From Streptosporangium nondiastaticum (GTDB taxonomy: Bacteria; Actinomycetota; Actinomycetes; Streptomycetales; Streptomycetaceae): DNA of 64,000 bases. Location of the stretch: positions 16,052-80,051 of the forward strand of contig NZ_PXWG01000018.1 in NCBI RefSeq assembly GCF_003011965.1, written 5' to 3'. Within the stretch, counting starts at the first letter, position 1. Each line of letters starts with the position of its first letter. Below are positions 26,342-35,211 of the stretch, in pieces. The notes beneath the pieces were generated by a model. It was not told the DNA's origin and made no database searches. It worked only from the letters and a program-made list of their open reading frames with translations. The position numbers and the translations under genes are program-made.

Positions 26342-27814
26342 TCAGCCCTCGACGATGCCCGCCGCCCTGGCTTCCTTCAGCCAGTCCGGGAACTCCACCA
26401 TCAGCTCGGCGTAGAGCTGGGCGTCCGTGAGGGACTTCGGGTCGCGGCCCGCGTGGAAGAAGCCCGCGTTGTCCACGACGCGCTTCTCCGGGACCGGCAG
26501 GTCGTCCAGCTTCCGGAGGAAGTCGAAGCCCTTGCCCTCCGGGTCGCCGAAGGCGACGAACTGCCAGAAGATCGGCAGGTTCGAGCTCTCGCAGAGGGCC
26601 CGTTCCGCGGCCGGCTTGCTGTACGGGCCGCCGTCCGTCTGGAAGATGACGAACGCCGGGGCGGTCGAGCCGGACTTCTTGTAGTGCTCGATCACCGCCT
26701 GCATCGCCCAGTGGTAGTTGGTGCGGCCCATGTGGCCCATGGAGGAGTGGAGCTCCTCGATGCGGCCCTCGTAGTTGCCGAGGTCGACCTCGGCCACGCC
26801 GTCGACGTCCGTGGAGAAGAAGACGACCGGAACCGTGCCGTCGTCGTCCAGGTGGGCGGACAGGCCGAGGGCCTGCTCCGCGAGGTGCTGGACCGTGCCG
26901 TTCTTGTAGAACTCGCGCATCGAGCCGGAGCGGTCGAGGACGAGGTAGACCGCCGCGCGCTGCCCGGTCAGGCCCTGCTTCTCCAGGGAGGCGCCGGCCT
27001 CCTTGTAGAGGCTGATCAGGCCGGGGGCGCGGGTCTCCATTTTCCGGAGGCTGATGGCGGGGGACTGCGACGCCTGCGTTTCGTCCTGCGGCGGCATCGC
27101 CGGGGCCGGTTCCGGTGTCGGGCCCGGCGCGGGCTCCGGCTTGCGGATCGGCTCCGGGCCGGGGGCGGGCTCGGGCACCGGCTCGGGCTCGACCGGCGGG
27201 ACGGGATGCGGCTGCGGGATCGGCTTGGGCTTCGGCATGGGCGTCGGCTCGGGCTCGGGCTCCGGGCTCGGCTCCGGCGGAACGGGCCCCGGGCCGGGGC
27301 GCGGGCCGGGCGTCGGCCCCGGCTGCGGCGTCGGATCCAGCGGGCCCGGGTCGGGGACGCGGTCGTCGTCCGGATCGCCGGCAACCGGCCCGCCGGCGAC
27401 CGGATCACCGGCAACAGGCCCGCCGGCCACCGGCGTCCCGGCCGACGTCTCAACCGGCGCCTCAACCGGCTCCGCCACGCGCGCGGAGCCCCCGCCCCCC
27501 TGCTGCGGCGGCACCGGGGCGCGGACGGGCTCGGCAACGGTCTCCTCCGCGGAAATGCGGGGCCGGGCCACGACCGGCTCGGCGCGCTGCTCAATGCGCT
27601 GGTCAGCGCGCGGCTCGGTACGAGGCTCAGTACGAGACTCCGTACGCGGCTCGGTACCGGATTCGCTCCGCGGTTCGGCGCCCGGGTCCGGCTCCTGGGC
27701 GGGCGCGGGCACGGACGGCGGCGCGCTCTGCACGCGCTGACTCGCTTCGTCTCGCTCGGCCGTCGCTGTCCTGGACCGGCCGAACGCGTTCCGCAGCAGA
27801 CTCCGAATGCCCAT
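26342..27814 (-). CDS. vWA-domain protein with long proline-rich linker (TerF-like)
   Basis: A 490-residue protein: basic N-terminus, long low-complexity region rich in Pro, Glu, Gly and Ala (about 25-265, with PVAGDPVAGGP and PEPEPEP repeats), then a von Willebrand A domain (about 285-480). The MIDAS motif is LVLDRSGSM, with a later QTDGG. The vWA part resembles the TerF/TerY type found in tellurite-resistance and stress operons, but no other ter genes are nearby. No signal peptide, so probably cytoplasmic. The linker would put the vWA domain on a flexible tether. Confidence 0.8.
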   Translation of the reverse strand: MGIRSLLRNAFGRSRTATAERDEASQRVQSAPPSVPAPAQEPDPGAEPRSESGTEPRTESRTEPRTEPRADQRIEQRAEPVVARPRISAEETVAEPVRAPVPPQQGGGGSARVAEPVEAPVETSAGTPVAGGPVAGDPVAGGPVAGDPDDDRVPDPGPLDPTPQPGPTPGPRPGPGPVPPEPSPEPEPEPTPMPKPKPIPQPHPVPPVEPEPVPEPAPGPEPIRKPEPAPGPTPEPAPAMPPQDETQASQSPAISLRKMETRAPGLISLYKEAGASLEKQGLTGQRAAVYLVLDRSGSMREFYKNGTVQHLAEQALGLSAHLDDDGTVPVVFFSTDVDGVAEVDLGNYEGRIEELHSSMGHMGRTNYHWAMQAVIEHYKKSGSTAPAFVIFQTDGGPYSKPAAERALCESSNLPIFWQFVAFGDPEGKGFDFLRKLDDLPVPEKRVVDNAGFFHAGRDPKSLTDAQLYAELMVEFPDWLKEARAAGIVEG

Positions 27815-28072
27815 GTGGAGTAGTCCTTCACGTGTCTCGGGAGCTATGAAATGTCCGTGTTGCGGGTATACATCCCCCTGGGGGACGGTGACGTAAGGCT
27901 AGCCGCCCCCCTATTCCCCGCATGCTCAGACCCTCGCGAGGCACTCCCGGCCGCCCCACGCACGAGGGACGGGCCCTACGCCCACTTGGGGCCACGGAAC
28001 TTCACGCTCCGTCAGACGGAGGCGCCGGCCGGCGGTGAATTCCGGCCATCCGCCCACGGTGGCGTGGCGGGC

Positions 28073-28813
28073 TCAGCGCCGCAGCGGCCGGACGAACACC
28101 TCCAGGGCGTCCCCGACGTCCCCCGCTGCGGGCAGCCGCACCCGGCCGGCCGGCTGCCAGCCCCAGGACCGGCGGGCCGCCTCCGCCGCCGTGGCGTGCG
28201 CGTCCGCGGGGGAGAGGAGCAGCACCGCGAGCGCCGCGCCGCTGCCCGACAGCAGCCGGTCGTGCAGCCGCCGCCCGATGCCCCGGCGGCGCTCGCGGGG
28301 CGTGACCACCAGCTCGGCGACGGCGAAGACCCGGCCCGCCGCGGTCAGCTCCGCCAGCTGCCCGGGGACGGGCCCGGCGAAGCCGTGCCACCGGTCGCTG
28401 TCGCGCGGCAGGGGATAGCCGTACGCGCAGCCGACCGGCCGTCCGCCGGAGTCCGCGATCACCAGGTCGAAGCCCGGCCGCGCGGAGTGCTCGGCGAGTC
28501 GTTCCCGGAAACGGCTGCGGCTGTGGAAGGGCTCGACGTACGGTTCCCTGTGCCCGGGACCGTGCCCGGGGCCGTGCCCGGGGCCGTGCCCGGGGCCGGG
28601 CACGGGGGCGCCGCGGCCGTGCGGCTCCGCGGACGGCGCGCCGTCGCGCACGGGCGTGGCGTCGTGCACCGCGGCGTCGCGCACGGGAGCGGCGTCGCGC
28701 GCCGTAACGCCGTGCGCCGCGCCGTCGTACGCCGCGACGTGCAGGTCCGCGAGCTGGTCGCGGTACTGGTCGGCCTGCCAGCGGCTCAGCCGGCGAAGGA
28801 AGACGTCACCCAT
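28073..28813 (-). CDS. GNAT family N-acetyltransferase
   Basis: A 246-residue protein with the GNAT acetyl-CoA signature (VAELVVTPRERRRGIGRRLHDRLL, about 165-188) in the C-terminal half. The N-terminal part holds a low-complexity insert encoded by 12-bp DNA repeats (PGHGPGHGPGHGPGH, about 73-87) and VRDAA repeats just before it. It probably acetylates a small molecule or protein; the substrate is unknown. Start ATG 28813 has AGAAGG upstream. Confidence 0.82.
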   Translation of the reverse strand: MGDVFLRRLSRWQADQYRDQLADLHVAAYDGAAHGVTARDAAPVRDAAVHDATPVRDGAPSAEPHGRGAPVPGPGHGPGHGPGHGPGHREPYVEPFHSRSRFRERLAEHSARPGFDLVIADSGGRPVGCAYGYPLPRDSDRWHGFAGPVPGQLAELTAAGRVFAVAELVVTPRERRRGIGRRLHDRLLSGSGAALAVLLLSPADAHATAAEAARRSWGWQPAGRVRLPAAGDVGDALEVFVRPLRR

Positions 28814-29028
28814 GCGCCCTTCTTGCCCAGCGGAACCCTCACCCACCCGCCGCGGGGACCGGTTTCCGGCGCGATAACGGCGAGGGACCGGCAGGACACG
28901 CGCAGGCCAAGAGCAGGGTAAGAAATCGGTCCAGGGCAACCCTGTCCGCCCATTCCGGCCTCTTCATCGGTGAGTATCGCTTTACCGAACATGAGTACCC
29001 ACCACGGGGGCAGGGAGTTGAGGGGCGC

Positions 29029-30210
29029 ATGGGCCTGACCAGCAGGTCGCTCTTGTACACGGTGATCTTCGTCGCCGTGGTGTGTGTCGGTCTCACCCTC
29101 TGGCTCTGGCCGCGGCTTTCCGGGCGCGGCGTGCTGCCCCTGCTCGGCCGGCTCGGCGCGATCGTCGTCACCCAGCTGACGATCATGTCCTCGGTGCTGC
29201 TCGCGGTGAATTCCGCGAACAGTTTCTACGGCTCGTGGGGCGAGCTGATCGGCAAGTACGACCGGTCGCCGGGCGAGGTCACCCAGGTCACCGAGAACGG
29301 CGGGGCGAGCACCACGCCGGTCGACGCGGGCAAGGGCGGGCTCGTACGGAACACGGGCACGGAAGGCCTCGACAAGTCCGACATCCCGCAGGGGCCGAAG
29401 GACAAGGTCGGCACTCTTGAGTCGGTGCGGCTGGTCGCCCGCCGGGCCGGGGTGATGGAGCCGGCGTTCGTCTACCTTCCGCCGCAGTACTACCAGGAGC
29501 AGTACAAGCGCCAGCGCTTCCCGGTCGTCATCGCCATCAGCGGCTACCCCGGCGGGATCACCAACCTCTCCCACTTCCTGAAGGTGCCGAAGACGGCGAG
29601 CGACCTCATCGTCGAGCGCAAGATGCAGCCGACCGTGATCGTGATGGTGCGGCCGACGATAGCCCCGCCGCGCGACACCGAGTGCGTGGACGTCCCCGGG
29701 GGGCCGCAGTCGGAGACGTACTTCACCAAGGACCTGCCCGAGGCGCTCAAGAGCGCCTACCGCGTCGGCCACGAGGCCAGCGCCTGGGGCGTCATGGGGT
29801 ACTCCTCGGGCGGCACGTGCGCGCTCGAACTCGCGATGCGGCAGCCGGGCACGTTTCCCGTGGCGGGCGCCCTCTCCGCCGACTACAAGATCAAGAATGA
29901 TCTGACCACGGGAAACCTCTTCGGTGACGGCGAGGAGGGCGAGAAGAACAAGCGCGAGCACGATCTGATCTGGCGGCTGCAGAATCTGCCCGCGCCGCGC
30001 GTCTCGGTCCTCGTCACCAGCAGCAAGGAAGGCGAGAAGAACTTCAAGGAGACGGAGAAATTCCTCAAGGCCGTCAAGGAGCCGATGACGGCGGCGAAGA
30101 TCATTCTTCCGTCGGGGAGCCACAACTTCACGACGTGGCGGCGGGAGATCGCGCCGACGCTGGAGTGGATGGGCAAGCAGATGACATTCCCGCAGGACGT
30201 CAACAATTAG
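29029..30210 (+). CDS. Membrane-anchored alpha/beta esterase
   Basis: A 393-residue protein with two N-terminal membrane helices (about 7-27 and 38-60) and an extracytoplasmic alpha/beta-hydrolase domain of the esterase D/mycolyltransferase-like type. Nucleophile Ser259 lies in GYSSGG; the catalytic His is probably in PSGSHNFTTW near the C-terminus. It probably hydrolyses or transfers acyl groups at the envelope. It is convergent with a paralogue (30261-31478). The start ATG is supported by GGGGCGC context only. Confidence 0.82.
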   Translation: MGLTSRSLLYTVIFVAVVCVGLTLWLWPRLSGRGVLPLLGRLGAIVVTQLTIMSSVLLAVNSANSFYGSWGELIGKYDRSPGEVTQVTENGGASTTPVDAGKGGLVRNTGTEGLDKSDIPQGPKDKVGTLESVRLVARRAGVMEPAFVYLPPQYYQEQYKRQRFPVVIAISGYPGGITNLSHFLKVPKTASDLIVERKMQPTVIVMVRPTIAPPRDTECVDVPGGPQSETYFTKDLPEALKSAYRVGHEASAWGVMGYSSGGTCALELAMRQPGTFPVAGALSADYKIKNDLTTGNLFGDGEEGEKNKREHDLIWRLQNLPAPRVSVLVTSSKEGEKNFKETEKFLKAVKEPMTAAKIILPSGSHNFTTWRREIAPTLEWMGKQMTFPQDVNN

Positions 30211-30260
30211 GACGGGCGGTCGCCTGCTCCATCCATTGCTGTTGGTCTCTACGGGGGTCG

Positions 30261-31478
30261 CTATTCGTCGGGCTGCCGGGGAGGGGCTTCGGCCGGGGCG
30301 TCGGCGCCCTCGCCTTCGCCGCGGGGAGCCTCGGCGTCCGCGGGCTGGTCGCCCGGGGACCGGCCGCCCGGCGGCGGCACGGCCGGAGGCCGGCCACCCG
30401 GGCCCGTCAGCTCCTCGCTCAGCCACGCGAACGCGGCCGGATACATCGAGATCCACGTGTGGTAGTTGTGGCCGCCCGCCGGCGCGAGCATCGTCCGCAG
30501 CCGGACGCCGCTGCCGGACGCGGCCTGCTCGAACTGTTCGATGAGGGACGGCGGGCTGGAGCGGTCCTGCCGCGACGTGGCCAGGAACAGCCCGACGCCG
30601 CCCGCCCCGTCCGCCGCCGGCTTCGCGTGGGCCACCAGCCACGTCGGGCTGTTGTGCTCCCGCAGGACCGGATCGGTGAGGGCGCCCTGCTCGCCGTTGA
30701 GCGGGTCCGGGTCGAGGGCCGCGCCCGCGCCGAACACCCGCGGGTACTGCAGGGGCAGCTTCGCCGCGCAGTAGCCGCCGGTCGAGATGCCCAGCAGCCC
30801 CCACGAGCGGGGGCCCTTCCCCGTACGGAAGTGCTGCCGGATCACCTCCGGGACGTCCGTGGAGAGCCAGGTGGCGATCTTGTGGCCGGGGATGTCGGCG
30901 CAGTCCGTGTCCAGCCCGCCGGGGTTGATCACCGGCACGGCCAGGATGAACGGGTGCGTCGTCCCCGCGCGCAGCAGCTTCGCGAAGTCCGCCGGCATGT
31001 GGCCCTGGTCCAGCCACGACTGGGGCGAACCGGGGATGCCGTGCAGCAGGATCACCACGGGGAACGGCGTGCGGCGGAAGCGCGGCTCGTCGTACTGCGG
31101 CGGCGTCCACACCATCACCTGACCGGACAGGGCCGAACGGGGGCCCCGTACGTACGTCTGCTGCATCCCCGCGTCCCCGCGCAGGAAGCGGGCGCGGTCG
31201 GGCGGCGGCCCCGGCATCGCCACCGGCCCGCTGCCGCCGGCCCGGCCCAGCAGGTCGTCCCACGAGGCGTACAGCCCGTAACTCGTGTTGATCCACGCCG
31301 CGACCACACAGATGGCGGTCACCTGGCACAGCCCGATCAGCAGCACGCGCGCGAGCCAGCGGGCGGGGGCCGGGCCCGGAACCCTCGACCAGAGGAGGAG
31401 GGTGGCCAGGACGGCGCCCGCCGTCGCCGCGGCCAGCGCGGCGAAGAACGCGGTTCCGGTGAGACTCATCGCTCCCAT
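30261..31478 (-). CDS. Membrane-anchored alpha/beta esterase (paralogue)
   Basis: A 405-residue paralogue of the upstream esterase, with the same two N-terminal helices (about 7-28, 40-62), the domain start VMVWTPPQYDEPRFRRTPFPVVILLHG, nucleophile motif GISTGG and late His in AGGHNYHTW. The C-terminus has a Pro/Gly/Glu-rich tail of about 50 residues absent from the paralogue. Two copies of ATCTATGGGA sit at its start, making the choice between Met at 31478 and 31469 uncertain. It is divergent from the TetR gene. Confidence 0.82.
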   Translation of the reverse strand: MGAMSLTGTAFFAALAAATAGAVLATLLLWSRVPGPAPARWLARVLLIGLCQVTAICVVAAWINTSYGLYASWDDLLGRAGGSGPVAMPGPPPDRARFLRGDAGMQQTYVRGPRSALSGQVMVWTPPQYDEPRFRRTPFPVVILLHGIPGSPQSWLDQGHMPADFAKLLRAGTTHPFILAVPVINPGGLDTDCADIPGHKIATWLSTDVPEVIRQHFRTGKGPRSWGLLGISTGGYCAAKLPLQYPRVFGAGAALDPDPLNGEQGALTDPVLREHNSPTWLVAHAKPAADGAGGVGLFLATSRQDRSSPPSLIEQFEQAASGSGVRLRTMLAPAGGHNYHTWISMYPAAFAWLSEELTGPGGRPPAVPPPGGRSPGDQPADAEAPRGEGEGADAPAEAPPRQPDE

Positions 31479-31645
31479 AGATATCCCATAGATACACGTT
31501 GGCTGGTTCGCTCTCCTCCCTTGACGCGGTTGTGCTGCATACGCTCGACGCCGCGGGCGCGCCCGGTACCGGCTGCGGCCGCTGGATGCCCAGCCCTCCA
31601 CCGCGCGGAGGCGGTGAGCGGGGCCCATCGATTCGGAGGCGTGCC

Positions 31646-32308
31646 GTGGCCAAGCAGGACCGTGCGATCAGGACTCGACAGACCATCCTGGAGGCGGCCG
31701 CGGTGGTGTTCGACGAACGGGGCTACGACGCCGCCACGATCAACGAGATCCTCGCCCGGGCCGAGGTCACCAAGGGCGCGCTCTACTTCCACTTCCCCTC
31801 GAAAGAGGACCTCGCACTCGCCGTCATCGACGCCCAGGCCGAAGCGACGTCCGCGCTCCTGGACCTGCCCGGCGGGTGCCGGATGCAGCGGCTCGTCGAC
31901 CTCGGCATGGTCTTCGCCCACCAGTTGCTCGTCGACCCCGTGCTGCGGGGAAGCGTGCGGCTGACCATGGAGCACGGCTCCGCGGCGCTCCTCCACCGGA
32001 GCGGGCCGTTCACCGGGTGGATCGAGCTCCACACGCGGCTGCTGGCGGAGGGCAAGGAGCGCGGGGAAGTCTTACCGGACGTCGTCCCCGCGGAGGTCGC
32101 CGAGCTGATCGTGGGGGCGTTCGGGGGGATCAACGCGCTGTCGCAGTCGGTCTCCGACCGCGCCGACCTCGAACGCCGCGCGATCGTCCTCTACGAGCAC
32201 CTCATGCCGTCCATCGCCGTCCCCGCCGTCCTCGCCCGCCTGGACATGGCCCCGGGCCGCGGCGCGCGGGCGCTGGCGCTGGCCACGCTGGAGCCGGTGA
32301 GCGCGTAG
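31646..32308 (+). CDS. TetR regulator of gamma-butyrolactone-receptor type
   Basis: A 220-residue TetR protein. The N-terminus (AKQDRAIRTRQTILEAAAVV, then VTKGALYFHFPSKEDLALAVIDAQ) is very close to the ArpA/ScbR autoregulator-receptor group. Trp125 in PFTGWIELH fits the ligand-pocket Trp conserved in these receptors. Such proteins repress antibiotic or developmental genes until a butyrolactone-type signal binds. No AfsA-type synthase gene is in the window. Start GTG 31646 has GGAGG five bases upstream; further in-frame sequence upstream is not conserved. Confidence 0.85.
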   Translation: MAKQDRAIRTRQTILEAAAVVFDERGYDAATINEILARAEVTKGALYFHFPSKEDLALAVIDAQAEATSALLDLPGGCRMQRLVDLGMVFAHQLLVDPVLRGSVRLTMEHGSAALLHRSGPFTGWIELHTRLLAEGKERGEVLPDVVPAEVAELIVGAFGGINALSQSVSDRADLERRAIVLYEHLMPSIAVPAVLARLDMAPGRGARALALATLEPVSA

Positions 32309-32606
32309 CGCCTCCGGCGGGGGTTGGGGGTTGGGGGGCGGCGGGTGGCCCGGGCGGGCGGCCTGTGACGCCGTACGACCTGGGGCCGGTTCGGCACCGC
32401 CGGTGGTGTGGGTGGGGGTTGCTCGCCGTGGCGGCGGGGGTGTTCGGCCGGGCCGGTGGGGGATGGTGCCGTTCCGGCGGCGCCGGTCGCCGTTCCCCCG
32501 CCGCAGCGGTGATCCGCCGCGACGCCGGCATCCGGCGGTGCCGTGCGGCCCGGTGCCCGGGCGTGAAGCCATGCCCGGCAAGGGCCCGGCACCGCCGGAG
32601 TGAGTC

Positions 32607-33203
32607 TCAGGCGGGGTCCGGGGACATCGTCGGGGCCGGGGCGCCGGAGAGCGTGGCCAGGGCCACGTCCAGGAGGGCCGCGCGCCGCTGCTCCACCGTG
32701 CCGACCGCCGCCCCGCACGGCGCGAACGCCCCGAAGTGCACGGTGAGCACCGCGCTGGCGACCCGCATGCGACAGTCGAACTCCAGGTCACCCGCGTGCA
32801 TGAGCCGCGAGATCGCGGTCACCCGGTCGCTGAGTTCCCGGCCGACGGCCAGGTCCCGCAGGGTCGCCTGGTTCTCCTGCAGGATGTGGTAGATCGGCAT
32901 GGCCGAGGCGAGCGCGGCGCTGTACCGCCGCAGCAGTTCCCGCTTCGTCTCCATCGTGGGCGGTTGTTCCTCCGCCCAGGCGATGAGTTCGTCGACCGGC
33001 CTCCCCAGGTCCCTGGAGATCGCGCTGAGGATGTCCTCCTTCGTCTTGAAGTGGTAGTACAGCGCCGCCTTCGTGACGCCGAGCTCCTCGGCGATCTCCC
33101 GTAGCGACGTCTTCTCGTAACCACGTGAGACGAAGAGGTCCAGGGCCGTTTTCTGGATGCGCTCCCGCGTGTCGCTCCTGCGCGCCTGAGGGGTGCTGCC
33201 CAT
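32607..33203 (-). CDS. TetR-family regulator
   Basis: A 198-residue TetR protein with the HTH at about 12-58 (TRERIQKTALDLFVSRGYEKTSLREIAEELGVTKAALYYHF) and a ligand-binding helical domain. ATG 33203 has AGGAG upstream. A palindrome (CTGAC-gcccg-GTCAG) 50 bases upstream of the start is a good candidate for its own operator. Ligand unknown. It is convergent with the butyrolactone-receptor-like gene and divergent from the DsbA-like gene. Confidence 0.9.
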   Translation of the reverse strand: MGSTPQARRSDTRERIQKTALDLFVSRGYEKTSLREIAEELGVTKAALYYHFKTKEDILSAISRDLGRPVDELIAWAEEQPPTMETKRELLRRYSAALASAMPIYHILQENQATLRDLAVGRELSDRVTAISRLMHAGDLEFDCRMRVASAVLTVHFGAFAPCGAAVGTVEQRRAALLDVALATLSGAPAPTMSPDPA

Positions 33204-33252
33204 GGGTCTCTCCTGCCGTTGTCGTGAACCTGTTGCCCCCCGGGCAACCTGC

Positions 33253-33267
33253 CTGACGCCCGGTCAG
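33253..33267. promoter_or_regulatory. Candidate TetR operator
   Basis: CTGAC-GCCCG-GTCAG is a perfect 5-5-5 palindrome typical in size and sequence of TetR autoregulatory sites, centred 57 bases before the TetR gene start at 33203. Confidence 0.5.
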
Positions 33268-33560
33268 CTGGCAGTCCGCCTTCCCGTCTGTCCCAACTGG
33301 CCGTGCCTGCAAGCAAGTGGACGTGCCGGGCCGCCGCCGCACATGCCAGGGAGAGTGGAGATCATGCCGCAGAAAGGGCCTCCGGCGGGCTCACAGCGGC
33401 CGACCGCGACATCACCGACACGCAATACATACATTGTCGTGGTCAGAATGGTCGCGTGGTGGCCAAGTGGCCATAGTGGCAGCCGACATGGGGCGCGGAA
33501 CGGCCGTAAACCCGTCACCTCACGAGGCGTGCATCGCCACTCATTCCTTGACATACCTCC

Positions 33561-33589
33561 TTGACGCCCCCCAAGCCATGTCCTACCTT
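33561..33589 (+). promoter_or_regulatory. Sigma-HrdB-like promoter for DsbA-like gene
   Basis: TTGACG (33561-33566), a 17-bp spacer, then TACCTT (33584-33589). The predicted transcript would have a leader of about 60 bases before ATG 33655. Confidence 0.5.
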
Positions 33590-33654
33590 CCGTCCTGGCC
33601 GACCAGCCGACCGGCAAGTATGTCGGTGGCCGGCGCTACGGAGGGGGGATCCGG

Positions 33655-34308
33655 ATGGTCAGGGCGGACATGGTGCTGGACGTCATCTGCGTCCACTCCT
33701 ACATCGGGTACACCCGCCTCGTCCGCGCCGCGAACCGCCTCCGCGCCCGCGGCACCGCGGTCACGATCACCTTCCGCCCGTACGAGATCGCCCCCGCCGC
33801 CTCCGACAGCCCCCAGCTCCTGATGCCCGTCCTGGAACGGGCGCTCGGCCCGTACGCCGCGACGCAGACCGAGCTGTTCACCTGGCAGGCCGCTCGCGAC
33901 GGACTCGAACTCCGCTACGACCTGGCCGTCGCCACCGGCACCTTCCGCCCCCACCTGCTCGTCGCCCTCGCCGCCGGACAGGGCCGCGCCGAGGCCGTCG
34001 TCGAGCGGCTGTTCCGGGCGCACTTCACCGAGGGCGAGCACATCGCCGCCGAGGACGTGCTGCGGGACGTGGCGGAGGAGTGCGGGGTGGACCTCACGCC
34101 GTACGGACCGGGCGTGCTGGCGCGTACATCACCCGAAGCGGAGGAGCTCCGCGGCGAGTTGCACCGGCTGCGGCACCACGGCGTCACGGGCGCCCCCGTC
34201 TTCCGGATCGCCGACGGCCCCGTCCTGCTGGGGGTGCAGGCCGAGGGCGTCCTGTACGAGGCGATGGCGCAGGCGGCCGCCCGGTCCGCCGGCGCGACGA
34301 CGCCCTGA
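33655..34308 (+). CDS. DsbA-family (FrnE-like) protein with altered active site
   Basis: A 217-residue thioredoxin-fold protein of the FrnE/DsbA type (MVLDVICVHSYIGYTRLVRAA, GVTGAPVFRIADG with the cis-Pro region TGAP). FrnE-type enzymes normally have CPWCYIG; here the motif is CVHSYIG, so the second Cys is Ser (Cys12-Val-His-Ser15). That suggests a monothiol or non-redox role such as an isomerase or transferase. No signal peptide. Start ATG 33655; an ATG five codons later is possible. Confidence 0.82.
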   Translation: MVRADMVLDVICVHSYIGYTRLVRAANRLRARGTAVTITFRPYEIAPAASDSPQLLMPVLERALGPYAATQTELFTWQAARDGLELRYDLAVATGTFRPHLLVALAAGQGRAEAVVERLFRAHFTEGEHIAAEDVLRDVAEECGVDLTPYGPGVLARTSPEAEELRGELHRLRHHGVTGAPVFRIADGPVLLGVQAEGVLYEAMAQAAARSAGATTP

Positions 34309-34462
34309 TGTCTTGACGCCCTGACGCCCTGACGCCCTGACGGACGCGCCCCGCGGAAACCTCTTTAACTTCTTTAACCTCTTCCGGTCGCTGATATTCA
34401 TATCGCCGCCCCTCCCCATTTATGTTTGTCGGCCTGTCCTACGTGCTGCCGCTCCACTGGCT

Positions 34463-34510
34463 CGAATGAGTGAAAGCCCGGAACCTCCGAATAGGGGCGG
34501 AGTTATTCAG
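34463..34510 (+). promoter_or_regulatory. Shared upstream element of first rodlin-like gene
   Basis: CGAATGAGTGAA (34463-34474), AACCTCCG (34482-34489) and GAGTTA-tt-CAG (34500-34510) all recur in the same order upstream of the second rodlin-like gene. AACCTCCG and GAGTTA are 18 bases apart in both. This probably marks a common promoter, possibly for a developmental ECF sigma factor. Confidence 0.5.
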
Positions 34511-34555
34511 AACGCTTTCCCAGTGGGGGCGCCACACGATCGAAAGGCTTAGGAC

Positions 34556-35008
34556 GTGCTCAACAAGGTAATTGCCACTACCGCCCTCGCGGCGTCTGCG
34601 GTCGGCACCATGGCCGGCCCGGCGATGGCCATCGGAAACGATCAGGACGTCGCGAACGGCAACGCCGCGCACACCGGTTACGGCAACACGCACACCGGCG
34701 GCAAGGAAAGCCCGCAGATGAGCCTGATCCAGGGCACGCTGAACAAGCCGTGTCTGGGCATCGGCAAGCTCGGCCTGCAGTCCGTGCTGGCGCTCCTCAT
34801 CAACATCGGCATCCAGGACGTGCCGATCCTCACGTCCCAGCAGCAGCAGCAGTGCACCGACAACTCCACGATCAGCGACGGGGACGACCCGCTGTCGCAC
34901 ATCCTCTCGGAGATCCCGATCATCTCGGGCAACGGGTCCGGCAACAAGACCGAGGGCGGCCACGGCCACCACGGCTTCGGCGGCCACCCGGGCTTCGGCG
35001 GGCACTGA
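34556..35008 (+). CDS. Rodlin-like secreted protein with Gly/His tail
   Basis: A 150-residue protein with a Sec signal (to about residue 25, AMA-IG). Its mature part matches rodlins: DVANGNAAHTGYGNT, MSLIQGTLNKPCLGIGKLG, QQCTDNSTISDGDDPLSHIL. Rodlins form the paired-rod layer on Streptomyces aerial hyphae and spores together with chaplins. Two conserved Cys are present. An extra tail (GGHGHHGFGGHPGFGGH) is not part of the usual rodlin. Start GTG 34556. It is the first of two tandem paralogues, each apparently with its own promoter. Confidence 0.85.
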   Translation: MLNKVIATTALAASAVGTMAGPAMAIGNDQDVANGNAAHTGYGNTHTGGKESPQMSLIQGTLNKPCLGIGKLGLQSVLALLINIGIQDVPILTSQQQQQCTDNSTISDGDDPLSHILSEIPIISGNGSGNKTEGGHGHHGFGGHPGFGGH

Positions 35009-35106
35009 GTCTCGCGGTAGTCGGACGGAATTCCCCCTGCGGCGGGTGTGCGGGCCCCGCGGCAGGGGGTTTTCCCATTCTTCCGGGCGTCTTCCGGCGC
35101 CTGGGC

Positions 35107-35164
35107 CGAATGAGTGAAGGGCCGTAGCCGGTAATAACCTCCGGCAAATTCCCGAGTTAGGCAG
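35107..35164 (+). promoter_or_regulatory. Shared upstream element of second rodlin-like gene
   Basis: CGAATGAGTGAA (35107-35118), AACCTCCG (35136-35143) and GAGTTA-gg-CAG (35154-35164) match the element before the first paralogue. The distance from GAGTTA to the start codon (58 bases) is also nearly the same (56). Confidence 0.5.
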
Positions 35165-35211
35165 TGAGCTCAGAGATCCCGTAATCGTCGAGCCAGAACG
35201 AGGAACCAAGC

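Larger units (their letters stand above)
33204..33654. other. 451-base divergent regulatory region
   Basis: It contains, from left, a GTTGCCC-ccc-GGGCAAC inverted repeat (33232-33248), the CTGAC/GTCAG palindrome (33253-33267), an AT-richer stretch near 33420-33440 and a vegetative-type promoter (33561-33589). No supported gene. Confidence 0.6.

Noticed and set aside
31479..31645. ARE-type butyrolactone-receptor operator upstream of the TetR gene
   Set aside because: I looked for the AAACCGnnCGGTTT-like pattern. Only a weak GGTTCG half-site is present, which is not enough to call.
28786..31686. A 966-codon open frame on the minus strand covering two esterase genes
   Set aside because: The product is low-complexity and runs through the promoter region. 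The esterases in other frames have clear catalytic motifs.
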